A stretch of DNA of 20,778 nucleotides from 62-47 sp049647485. Lineage in GTDB: Bacteria; Pseudomonadota; Alphaproteobacteria; Rhizobiales; Xanthobacteraceae. The stretch spans positions 1-20,778 of the forward strand of contig JBARXT010000068.1 of NCBI GenBank assembly GCA_049647485.1, in the 5' to 3' direction. Made by a program: the position numbers and the translations under genes. The notes under the pieces were generated by a model. That model was not told the DNA's origin, searched no databases, and saw nothing but the letters and a program-made list of their open reading frames with translations. Below are positions 14,611-20,778 of the stretch, piece by piece. How positions within the stretch are numbered: position 1 is the first letter of the stretch; each line of letters begins with the position of its first letter.

Positions 14611-16014
14611 GTGCCCCAGGCTGACGCCGCCGCCGAATTGAACAACCTCGCCCCGATCCCGATGGAGTGCGACGCACCGTTCCTCAAGATCGAGGGCGAG
14701 TTGCCGCGCGAATTGAACGGCACGCTGTATCGCAACGGCCCCAACCCGCAGTTCGACGTGCCCGGCGCGCACTGGTTCGTCGGCGACGGCATGTTGCACG
14801 CCTTCCACATCGAAAATGGCCGCGCCAGTTATCGCAACCGCTGGGTCCGCACGCCGAAATGGCTGGCCGAGCATGACGCCGGCCGCGCCATCTTCGCCGG
14901 CTTCGGCCCGATCAAGCTTCGCGACGCGCCGCAGACTTCGTGCAACGACAGCGGCGTCGCCAATACCAACATCATCTCGCACGCCGGCCGCCTGCTCGCG
15001 CTCGAGGAAGGTCACCCGCCGACCGAGATCGACCCGGCGACGCTGGCGACGCGCGGCTATTGCAGTTACGACAGCCGCATCGCCGGGCCGTTCACCGCGC
15101 ATCCCAAGGTCGACCCCCTCACCGGCGAGATGATGTTCTTCGGCTACAATGCGAAAGGCCCGTTCAGTTCGGCGCTGTCCTACGGGGTCGTCGATTCCGG
15201 CGGCCGCGTGTCGCGCTTCGAGCATTTCGAGACACCCTATTCGAGCATGGTGCACGATTTCATCGTCACCGCGAACCATGTGCTGTTCCCGATCCTGCCG
15301 CTGACCGGCAGCATGGAGCGTGCCATGAAAGGCCAGCCGGCCTATGCGTGGGAGCCGGCCAAGGGTGGCTATGTCGGGGTGATGCCCCGCAACGGCCGGA
15401 CATCGGAGATCCGCTGGTTCCGCGCCGAGGCATGTTACGTTTTCCACGTCCTCAATGCCTGGGACGATGGCAGCCGCATTGTCGCCGACGTCATGCAGTA
15501 CGAGGAAGCGCCATTGTTTCCGCTTCCCGATGGAGGCAAGACCGATCCGGCGAAATCGCGCGCGCGGCTGTGCCGCTGGACCTTCGACCTCGCCGCCAAC
15601 ACCGATCAGTTTTCGCGCGTCTACCTCGACGACGTCACCGGCGAATTTCCCCGCGTCGACGAGCGGCGCGCCGGGCTTGCCACGGCGCACGGCTGGTACG
15701 CGTGCGCCAATCCCGACCTCACCGCCTCGACCGCGCTGCACGGCATCGTCCATGTCGACGGCCACGGCGCGCGCAAGGCGCAGTACATGCTGCCGAAGGG
15801 CGACAGCATCTCGGAGCCGGTGTTCGTCGAGCGCGGCGCGGATGCCGCCGAAGGCGACGGCTGGCTGCTCGCGGTGGTCTGGCGGGCGCGGGAGAACCGC
15901 AGCGATCTCGCGGTGTTCAATGCCCAGGACGTCGGCAGCGGTCCGGTGGCGCTGGTGAAGCTCGGCCACCGCGTGCCGGATGGGTTCCACGGCAACTGGG
16001 TCGGGGCTGCGTAA
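14611..16014 (+). CDS. Carotenoid cleavage oxygenase family enzyme
   Basis: This 467-residue member of the RPE65/carotenoid oxygenase family uses one Fe(II) held by four histidines to split a conjugated double bond with O2. The four ligands are visible: H164 (GPFTAHPKVDP), H215 (MVHDFIVT), H279 (CYVFHVLNAWDDG) and H460 (VPDGFHGNW). The family opening GTLYRNGPNPQFD and HWFVGDGMLHAF lies at about 38-65. Substrate may be an apocarotenoid or a stilbene-like aromatic, since both types share this scaffold. No other carotenoid gene is in the window. The start is GTG 14611 with GAGGGAG seven to ten bases before it. A TetR operator pair in its promoter suggests substrate-responsive expression. There is no signal peptide. 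Confidence 0.93.
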   Translation: MPQADAAAELNNLAPIPMECDAPFLKIEGELPRELNGTLYRNGPNPQFDVPGAHWFVGDGMLHAFHIENGRASYRNRWVRTPKWLAEHDAGRAIFAGFGPIKLRDAPQTSCNDSGVANTNIISHAGRLLALEEGHPPTEIDPATLATRGYCSYDSRIAGPFTAHPKVDPLTGEMMFFGYNAKGPFSSALSYGVVDSGGRVSRFEHFETPYSSMVHDFIVTANHVLFPILPLTGSMERAMKGQPAYAWEPAKGGYVGVMPRNGRTSEIRWFRAEACYVFHVLNAWDDGSRIVADVMQYEEAPLFPLPDGGKTDPAKSRARLCRWTFDLAANTDQFSRVYLDDVTGEFPRVDERRAGLATAHGWYACANPDLTASTALHGIVHVDGHGARKAQYMLPKGDSISEPVFVERGADAAEGDGWLLAVVWRARENRSDLAVFNAQDVGSGPVALVKLGHRVPDGFHGNWVGAA

Positions 16015-16040
16015 GGCTCCTCCTCCGGCCGGTCGCCACA

Positions 16041-16059
16041 ATCTTGACATCGTAAAGAT
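16041..16059. promoter_or_regulatory. Predicted TetR operator O3
   Basis: ATCTTGACATCGTAAAGAT matches the other three sites at the palindrome positions. Its centre is 15 bases before the -35 box at 16065, exactly as for O1 in the oxygenase promoter. The site begins 27 bases after the oxygenase stop codon. Confidence 0.82.
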
Positions 16060-16064
16060 TTCGC

Positions 16065-16094
16065 TTGACGGCGGCTTCCTCGCAGCTTTATAAA
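16065..16094 (+). promoter_or_regulatory. Promoter of the membrane protein pair (P2)
   Basis: TTGACG (16065-16070) and TATAAA (16089-16094) are 18 bases apart, the same spacing as in P1. The boxes lie between operators O3 and O4. The -10 box is better than in P1, so this promoter is expected to be stronger when free of repressor. Confidence 0.75.
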
Positions 16095-16111
16095 CTTGAC
16101 ATTGTCAAGAT
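16093..16111. promoter_or_regulatory. Predicted TetR operator O4
   Basis: The core CTTGACA-T-TGTCAAG (16095-16109) is a perfect 15-base palindrome, the most symmetric of the four sites. It overlaps the last bases of the -10 box and the expected transcription start. Its centre lies 52 bases from that of O3. Confidence 0.85.
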
Positions 16112-16129
16112 AAAGCCCGGAGCACTCCG

Positions 16130-16687
16130 ATGATGCTGTTCCTGATCCTTGCCCCGTTTGCCGTCTTCGGCGTCCTGATGATGCTGACCACGCCAGCGAT
16201 CAGCCTGTTCGCGGCGGCCGCCATCGCTGTCGCCACCATCGTTTATGACGTAGCCCGTGGCCGCTCGGTGAAGGCGCTGGCGGCGGGCGCGGCGGTCCTG
16301 TTCGCCACCGTCGGCACCTATCTCGTGTTGTCCGGCGGCGGCATGGGCGACCACGGCATCCGCCTCGCCGTGGATCTCGGCGTGCTCGCGATCGCGCTGG
16401 GATCGATTGCCTTGCGGCTGCCGTTCACGCTGCAATATGCCCGCGAGGTGGTCGAGCCGGAGATCGTTGCCCAGCCCGCCTTCATGACGACCAACTACAT
16501 TCTGACCTGGGCCTGGATCGGTGCCTTCATTCTGATGCTGGTCGCGGATATCCTGTTGATCTACTGGCCGTCGCTGCCAGTGTGGATCGGTGTCGGCGTT
16601 GCTTTCGCCGCCCGCAACTGCGCGGTCTATTTCACCACCTGGTATTCCGCCCGCCGCCGCGCGCAATTCGCCGGCCAAACCCGGTAG
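16130..16687 (+). CDS. Multi-pass membrane protein of unknown function
   Basis: This 185-residue protein has about five predicted membrane helices: 3-18 (LFLILAPFAVFGVLMM), 22-40, 50-68, 78-95 and 125-165 with a possible break. The C-terminus is basic (SARRRAQF) and probably cytoplasmic. GGAG seven to eight bases upstream supports ATG 16130. I do not recognise a family by itself. Its size, helix layout and short matches, such as LQYAREVV against LRYSPDMV in the following gene, suggest that the two proteins are distant paralogues of YciB/IspZ type. It is the first gene of a two-gene unit (22-base gap) behind its own TetR-operator promoter, which links it to the carotenoid oxygenase. Confidence 0.75.
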   Translation: MMLFLILAPFAVFGVLMMLTTPAISLFAAAAIAVATIVYDVARGRSVKALAAGAAVLFATVGTYLVLSGGGMGDHGIRLAVDLGVLAIALGSIALRLPFTLQYAREVVEPEIVAQPAFMTTNYILTWAWIGAFILMLVADILLIYWPSLPVWIGVGVAFAARNCAVYFTTWYSARRRAQFAGQTR

Positions 16688-16709
16688 CCCTGTCGGATCT
16701 GGTGACCCC

Positions 16710-17282
16710 ATGAAAAGCGTCTTCATCAAGCTCGGCACCGACTTCCTCTCCACCATCGTCTTCCTGGCGGTCTATGTCGTCACCGACAACGTCGTCATCG
16801 CCACGCTGGTGGCGATTGCCTCGGCGATCGCACAGGTGGTCTACGCGCGCATCAAGGGCCAAACCCTCGACGTCATGACCTACGCCAGTCTGGCGCTGGT
16901 GATCGTGCTGGGCGGCATGACGCTGCTCACCAGCGATCCGCGTTTCGTTCTGGCCAAGCCCGCCATCGGCCATTTCGCCATCGGCTTCATCATGCTGCGG
17001 AAGGGCTGGATATTGCGCTATTCGCCCGACATGGTGCGCAACACCATCCCACATCTCGCGATCGCGGCCGGCTACGTCTGGGCGGCGCTGATGTTCGTGC
17101 TCGGCCTCGGCACCATTGCGGTGGCGATGACCGGCGATCTCAAACTGTGGGCGTTCTACGTGTCGGTGGTGGCGGTCGGCGCCAAGATTGCGGCCTTCGC
17201 GATCCAGTACGTGACCTTCCGTTTCATCATCAAACGCAAGCTGCGCGCCGAGGCGCTTGCCGCCGGGCAACCGGCCCGCTGA
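16710..17282 (+). CDS. YciB/IspZ-like inner membrane (septation A family) protein
   Basis: This 190-residue protein has about five to six membrane helices: 10-28 (DFLSTIVFLAVYVVTDNVV), 32-45, 55-73, 84-95, 115-137 and 147-168. The opening FIKLGTDFLSTIVFLAVY, the IKGQTLDVMTYASLALVIVLGG segment, and KPAIGHFAIGFIMLRKGWILRY fit the YciB/septation protein A family. That family has been implicated in envelope synthesis and septation, and its molecular activity is not settled. True YciB is about 180-200 residues, so length fits. ATG 16710 is chosen because the earlier in-frame start at 16590 would overlap the upstream gene. The ribosome binding site is weak (GGTGA), which fits coupling to the gene 22 bases before. 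Being under a TetR operator, it may be a specialised paralogue, not the housekeeping copy. Confidence 0.8.
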   Translation: MKSVFIKLGTDFLSTIVFLAVYVVTDNVVIATLVAIASAIAQVVYARIKGQTLDVMTYASLALVIVLGGMTLLTSDPRFVLAKPAIGHFAIGFIMLRKGWILRYSPDMVRNTIPHLAIAAGYVWAALMFVLGLGTIAVAMTGDLKLWAFYVSVVAVGAKIAAFAIQYVTFRFIIKRKLRAEALAAGQPAR

Positions 17283-17383
17283 GACCTCAAGATCAACAAC
17301 CGGTCATTCGCGTGGCGGCAATTTTGCGATATAGAGGTTCACCTCGCGCCTCAAACCGACGCGCGGAGCATTGGAGAAACGGA

Positions 17384-17680
17384 ATGTCGGTCGACGGAAA
17401 CTGGAACATCACCATGAGCACGCCGATGGGTGAGCGCAACGCAACCCTGACGCTGACGAGCGCGGGCGGCAACCTGACCGGCACGCAGGCGGCAGACGGC
17501 AATTCCGGCGAGATTTTCGACGGCACTGTGAACGGCAACGACGTGGCGTGGAAGATCTCCATCACCAATCCGATGCCGCTGACGCTGTCCTTTACCGGTA
17601 CGGTCGACGGCGATGCAATGAGCGGCGAAATGGGCATCGGGCCGATGGGCAGCTTCCCCTTCAACGGCACCCGGGCTTAA
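17384..17680 (+). CDS. Small conserved beta-rich protein of unknown function
   Basis: This 98-residue soluble protein begins at ATG 17384, preceded by GGAGAAA. The sequence alternates hydrophobic and polar residues with many Gly, Asn and Thr: MSVDGNWNITMSTPMGERN, then LTLTSAGGNLTGTQ, and IFDGTVNGNDVAWKISI. This is typical of a small antiparallel beta barrel or sheet. Related sequences occur across the Bradyrhizobium group without assigned function as far as I recall. No signal peptide or cysteine is present. It stands alone, about 100 bases after the YciB-like gene, and ends just before a large hairpin shared with the convergent gene. Confidence 0.75.
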   Translation: MSVDGNWNITMSTPMGERNATLTLTSAGGNLTGTQAADGNSGEIFDGTVNGNDVAWKISITNPMPLTLSFTGTVDGDAMSGEMGIGPMGSFPFNGTRA

Positions 17681-17692
17681 GCCACGCGATTG

Positions 17693-17736
17693 GATCGTGC
17701 GCGATCGCGGCATCATGCCGCCATTCGCGCACGATC
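17693..17736. terminator. Bidirectional nested hairpin between convergent genes
   Basis: GATCGTGCGCGA (17693-17704) and TCGCGCACGATC (17725-17736) form a perfect 12-bp stem. Its loop holds a second small hairpin, GCGGCA-TCA-TGCCGC. It lies 12 bases after one stop codon and 24 bases after the stop of the gene on the other strand. No T-run follows, so termination may rely on Rho or on the structure alone. Confidence 0.65.
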
Positions 17737-17760
17737 TCTCAAAGCCGTCATCTGTTCAAA

Positions 17761-18492
17761 CTATCGCACCGGCCGCTCATCGTGTGAATGCGACGGCGAT
17801 ACGATCTGCATCAATTGCGTCGACGTCGCCGACTTGTTTTTGGCATCGCCGTGATAGCTCGCCACAATGGAACGCGAGCCCTGCTCCAGCCCGGATGTGG
17901 TGAATGACGCCGTGCCATTGCTGTCCAGCATGACCCGATCCGCCAGCACGCTATCGAGCGCAACGTCGCGAATGGTCACGTTGCCCCTAGGCGTGCCGTC
18001 GCGGCTTTTCACCGCGACCGTCAGTGTCACCGCCTGCCCCGGTGTGCTGGGGTTTTGCGACGACGAGATCACGACATGCGGCACCGTGCGCACCGTGTAG
18101 ACCATCGGCGCCGACGTGCTGGGGTCGATCACGAACGGAAAGTAACTTTGCAACCCGCTATAGCGGGCGCGGAATGTATGTGCCCCATCCGACAGGCGAT
18201 GAAGCACAATCCACGGCGTGCTGGTGCCGGTGCGACCGACCACCCGCTTGTGTGTTTCATCGATGAATTCGATGAGCCCGCCAGGCACCTCGCCGCCACC
18301 TTCCATCGCGACCGACGCGATCAGTTTCAACTGCTGACCCGGCAGCAACGACTGATCGGACGCCGTCAAACTCACGACGGTTCGCACGACAGTCATTTCG
18401 GATTGCGCGCGCGCCGCGCTCGTCAGCCAGCCGATGCCCGCAAGGAACAACAAGCCCGGCAATATCGTACGTTTGAAAAATCCGGCCTGCAT
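17761..18492 (-). CDS. Exported protein with two Ig-like domains
   Basis: This is a 243-residue protein. The signal peptide (about 1-30, FFKRTILPGLLFLAGIGW, ending TSAARAQ) sends it to the periplasm or outside. Two bacterial Ig-like repeats (Big_3/Big_5 style) follow. The first (about 34-128) contains SLTASDQSLLPGQQLKLIASV and GGLIEFIDETH. The second (about 138-232) contains SSSQNPSTPGQAVTLTVAV and RGNVTIRDV, then GLEQGSRSIVASYHGDA. The paired PGQxxxLxxxV and SYxGDA-type motifs are typical of this repeat, often found in surface adhesins or filler domains. No enzymatic or anchoring domain is present. ATG 18492 is preferred to 18522 because GAGGAGGG lies five bases upstream and the signal peptide then starts properly. 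Confidence 0.82.
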   Translation of the reverse strand: MQAGFFKRTILPGLLFLAGIGWLTSAARAQSEMTVVRTVVSLTASDQSLLPGQQLKLIASVAMEGGGEVPGGLIEFIDETHKRVVGRTGTSTPWIVLHRLSDGAHTFRARYSGLQSYFPFVIDPSTSAPMVYTVRTVPHVVISSSQNPSTPGQAVTLTVAVKSRDGTPRGNVTIRDVALDSVLADRVMLDSNGTASFTTSGLEQGSRSIVASYHGDAKNKSATSTQLMQIVSPSHSHDERPVR

Positions 18493-18681
18493 GACGGCCC
18501 TCCTCGTCTCGGAGGTACGCAAGAACTGCGTGCCAGCCCCGAACCGAGGACGTTCAATCCGTCAATTGTTAGCACAAAATCGCGGGGTGAAATATGTCGG
18601 AACGACGCAGGCGGGCCATTTCAAACAGGCGTCCGCCCCTGCCGGATATAACGCGAGCGTCCGCCCGCGCCATCGAATGCA

Positions 18682-18777
18682 TCACAAATAGGCGTAAACG
18701 ATCAGCCCGTTGATCGTGCTCGCAGTCGCCAGCAGCGCGATCAGTACGGCATTCAATCTGACGGCGTCCATGGTCAT
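18682..18777 (-). CDS. Possible 31-residue single-pass membrane protein
   Basis: On the minus strand, ATG 18777 follows GGAAG with six bases spacing and opens a 31-codon frame. It encodes a short N-terminus (MTMDAVR) and one hydrophobic helix (LNAVLIALLATAS), then a second apolar stretch, GLIVYAYL, up to the stop. A longer frame back to 18903 is unlikely because its upstream part is polar and Arg-rich without a start signal. An 11-bp hairpin lies directly ahead of the ribosome binding site. Small hydrophobic proteins of this kind include regulators of membrane complexes and type I toxins, and nothing here decides between them. It could also be chance. Confidence 0.4.
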   Translation of the reverse strand: MTMDAVRLNAVLIALLATASTINGLIVYAYL

Positions 18778-18791
18778 GTGCAGCTTCCGAA

Positions 18792-18827
18792 TCGTCCTGC
18801 TTTCCTGGAACCATTGAAGCAGGACGA
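18792..18827 (-). promoter_or_regulatory. Leader hairpin before the 31-residue frame
   Basis: TCGTCCTGCTT (18792-18802) and AAGCAGGACGA (18817-18827) form a perfect 11-bp stem with a 14-base loop. On the minus strand it ends a few bases before the GGAAG ribosome binding site of the small frame. It could limit translation or mark a processed 5' end, or instead be a terminator remnant. Confidence 0.5.
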
Positions 18828-18955
18828 CCGGGAACGTCACCCGGATTCTTTTTCGCCGCGACCCTTGCGACTCCCGACAGAATCGAGTCCCGCAAACACC
18901 CACCGAATAGGCCCGGCGAATCGCGCGCCGAACCTTGTCATCCGGTTAACGACCA

Positions 18956-19027
18956 GTGGTTCGATTCTAACATTTGCATTCCGTTTTTCGGCGGCCCCGG
19001 TTGCAAATGTTAGAATCAAAGAACCAC
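18956..19027 (-). repeat. Palindromic element copy 1 (23-bp arms)
   Basis: The left arm 18956-18978 (GTGGTTC, then GATTCTAACATTTGCA) pairs perfectly with the right arm 19002-19027, apart from an AAA bulge at 18-20 of 19000. The loop is 23 bases. Read on the minus strand, it has the same layout as copy 2 at 19047-19120: GTGG, two variable bases, C, TTT, then a GRWTYTRACATTYGC-like segment. Confidence 0.85.
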
Positions 19028-19046
19028 CGGCAAATACAGGTGGCTC

Positions 19047-19120
19047 GTGGAGCTTTGGATTTGACATTCGCTTCCCGAGGTTGCTGCAAGGTGGGGTAGC
19101 GAATATCAAATCCGCTCCAC
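19047..19120 (+). repeat. Palindromic element copy 2 (23-bp arms), at the fumarase stop
   Basis: The left arm 19047-19072 (GTGGAGC, TTT bulge, GGATTTGACATTCGCT) pairs with 19098-19120 (AGCGAATATCAAATCC, GCTCCAC) with one mismatch. The loop is 25 bases. Its last base is the first base of the complementary stop codon (19120-19122) of the fumarate hydratase gene, so it is well placed to act as that gene's transcript end. No clear T-run follows. Confidence 0.85.
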
Positions 19121-20772
19121 TAGCCGAGATTCAACTCCTTGAAGAAGTCGTTGCCTTTGTCGTCCATGATGATGAAGGCCGGGAAATCCTCGACTTCGAT
19201 GCGCCAGATCGCTTCCATGCCGAGTTCAGGATACTCGACCACCTCGACCTTCTTGATGCAGTGCTCGGCGAGGTTCGCCGCCGCGCCGCCGATCGAGCCG
19301 AGATAGAAGCCGCCGTGCTTCTTGCAGGCTTCGCGTACCTGCATCGAGCGATTGCCCTTGGCGACCATCACCATCGAGCCACCCGCGGCCTGGAATTGAT
19401 CGACGAAGGAATCCATGCGGCCCGCCGTGGTCGGCCCGAACGCGCCCGACGCATAACCTTCCGGCGTCTTCGCGGGGCCCGCGTAGTACACCGGATGGTT
19501 CTTGAAGTAATCCGGCAGCGGCTCGCCCTTCTCCAGCCGTTCGCGCAGCTTGGCATGGGCGGCGTCGCGCGCCACGACCATGGTACCGGTCAGCGATAGC
19601 CGCGTCTTGGTCGGATACTGCGACAGCGTCGCAAGAATATCCTTCATCGGGCGGTTAAGATCGATCTTCACCACTTCGCCGCCGAGCTTGCCTTCCACCG
19701 GCGGCAGATACTGCGCCGGGTTGTGCTCCAGTTCTTCAAGGAAGACGCCGTCCTTGGTGATCTTGCCGAGCACCTGACGATCCGCCGAACACGACACGCC
19801 CAATCCGATCGGCAACGACGCACCATGGCGCGGCATGCGGATCACGCGCACGTCGTGGCAGAAATACTTGCCGCCGAATTGCGCGCCGACGCCGGAGCTT
19901 TGCGTCATCTTCAGCACTTCCTGCTCCATCTCGAGATCGCGGAAGGCATTGCCGTTCTCGCTGCCTTGGGTCGGCAACGCATCGAGATAGCGTGCGGAGG
20001 CGAGCTTCACCGTCTTCATGCATAGTTCGGCGGACGTGCCGCCGATGACGATGGCGAGATGATACGGCGGGCACGCGGCGGTGCCGAGCGTCATGATCTT
20101 CTCTTTAAGGAATGCCAGCAGACGGTCGCGCGTCAGCACCGACGGCGTCGCCTGAAACAGAAAGCTCTTGTTGGCGGAGCCGCCGCCCTTCGCCATGAAC
20201 ATGAACTTGTAGGCATCGTCGCCCTCGGCGTAGATCTCGCACTGCGCCGGCATGTTATTGGCGGTGTTCTTCTCCTCGTACATCGAAAGCGGCGCGACCT
20301 GCGAATAGCGCAGGTTACGGCGCAGGTAAGCGTCACGCGCGCCTTCCGACAGCGCCGCTTCGTCCTCGCCGTCGGTGATGACGTTGCAGCCTTTCTTGCC
20401 CATGATGATCGCGGTGCCGGTGTCCTGGCACATCGGCAGCACGCCGCCGGCGGCAATGTTGGCGTTCTTCAGGAAGTCAAAGGCAACGAACTTGTCGTTG
20501 TCGCTGGCTTCCTTGTCGTCGAGGATGTTGCGGAGCTGCTTCAAATGCCCCGGCCGCAAATAGTGGTTGATATCACCGAATGCGGCCTCGCTGAGCGCCT
20601 TGAGCGCCTCGCGCGACACCACCAGCATGTCCTTGCCGAGCACCTTCTCGACCCGCACGCCCTCGCCGGAAATCTTCCGATACGGCGTCTCGTCCTTGCC
20701 GAGCGGGAACAGCGGGGTGTGCTTGTAGGGCGGGACGGGCTTCTGGTCGGGAATCGCGGTCGGTGCATTCAT
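19120..20772 (-). CDS. Class I fumarate hydratase (4Fe-4S)
   Basis: This 550-residue enzyme of the citric acid cycle hydrates fumarate reversibly to L-malate in the cytoplasm, using an oxygen-sensitive 4Fe-4S cluster. It has the single-chain class I layout of E. coli FumA/FumB. The N-terminal alpha domain (about 50-330) carries the three cluster cysteines: C115 (GGVLPMCQDTGTA), C234 (GTAACPPYHLAIVIGG) and C328 (GLGVSCSADRQ). The C-terminal beta domain (about 370-545) contains SLTGTMVVARDAAHAKL and YYAGPAKTPEGYASGAFGPTTAGRMD, the conserved substrate-binding end. The frame is complete. Only six bases lie beyond the start, so the ribosome binding site and promoter are outside the window. The stop abuts a palindromic element. 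Confidence 0.95.
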   Translation of the reverse strand: MNAPTAIPDQKPVPPYKHTPLFPLGKDETPYRKISGEGVRVEKVLGKDMLVVSREALKALSEAAFGDINHYLRPGHLKQLRNILDDKEASDNDKFVAFDFLKNANIAAGGVLPMCQDTGTAIIMGKKGCNVITDGEDEAALSEGARDAYLRRNLRYSQVAPLSMYEEKNTANNMPAQCEIYAEGDDAYKFMFMAKGGGSANKSFLFQATPSVLTRDRLLAFLKEKIMTLGTAACPPYHLAIVIGGTSAELCMKTVKLASARYLDALPTQGSENGNAFRDLEMEQEVLKMTQSSGVGAQFGGKYFCHDVRVIRMPRHGASLPIGLGVSCSADRQVLGKITKDGVFLEELEHNPAQYLPPVEGKLGGEVVKIDLNRPMKDILATLSQYPTKTRLSLTGTMVVARDAAHAKLRERLEKGEPLPDYFKNHPVYYAGPAKTPEGYASGAFGPTTAGRMDSFVDQFQAAGGSMVMVAKGNRSMQVREACKKHGGFYLGSIGGAAANLAEHCIKKVEVVEYPELGMEAIWRIEVEDFPAFIIMDDKGNDFFKELNLG

Positions 20773-20778
20773 CGGAAC

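Noticed and set aside
14575..16050. 491-codon minus-strand open frame
   Set aside because: It is the antisense shadow of the carotenoid oxygenase, which has all four iron ligands and a good start. Such frames are common in GC-rich genes.
16590..16709. Upstream extension of the YciB-like protein
   Set aside because: It would overlap the previous gene by about 100 bases and adds an Arg/Pro-rich head. ATG 16710 gives the family N-terminus.
1..20778. CRISPR array, rRNA genes or replication origin
   Set aside because: No regular repeat-spacer series, rRNA sequence or iteron/DnaA-box cluster was seen on reading both strands.

Overview
The window looks like chromosome of an alphaproteobacterium of the Bradyrhizobium/Rhodopseudomonas group (Nitrobacteraceae). 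The evidence is GC-rich third codon positions, closest recalled protein families, and a GTCCCGG...CCGGGAC palindrome at 5694-5740 of the type scattered through these genomes. The genus is an inference. No database was searched.

Bases 1 to about 3610 are the integrase end of a genomic island inserted at the 3' end of a tRNA-Asp gene (3611-3687, minus). From the tRNA outward it holds a tyrosine recombinase (2342-3571) and a small excisionase-like DNA-binding protein overlapping it (2098-2391). Beyond these is a gene-poor decayed stretch (678-2097), an unassigned protein fragment (492-677), and a UvrD-type helicase remnant (126-500). The helicase remnant is cut by what looks like an IS21-family terminus (1-125).

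Bases 3700 to 9170 are ordinary core genome: an HU-family protein with a strong terminator, peptidase T (pepT), a convergent IlvD/Edd-family dehydratase, and an exported caspase-like protein.

Bases 9479 to 13716 hold a BioF2/CelD-like GNAT acetyltransferase. Its 3' end overlaps that of a FrnE-type DsbA-family protein. The FrnE-type gene follows an XRE/MmyB-like regulator and a SET-domain lysine methyltransferase with a histone-H1-like tail, all on the minus strand. A divergent exported protein of unknown function follows.

Bases 13730 to 17282 form the most coherent unit: a TetR-family regulator, divergent from a carotenoid cleavage oxygenase, followed by two membrane proteins, the second YciB/IspZ-like. 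Four near-identical 19-bp palindromes, ATCTTkACAyyGTmAAGAT-like, flank the -35 and -10 boxes of two separate promoters with almost the same spacing. This predicts one TetR regulon covering the whole block. I regard it as the best candidate for a little-described system here.

Bases 17384 to 20772 hold a small conserved beta-rich protein, an exported two-domain Ig-like protein, a possible 31-residue membrane protein behind a hairpin, and two related 72-74 bp palindromic elements in opposite orientation. They end with a class I fumarate hydratase, the second of those elements starting at its stop codon.
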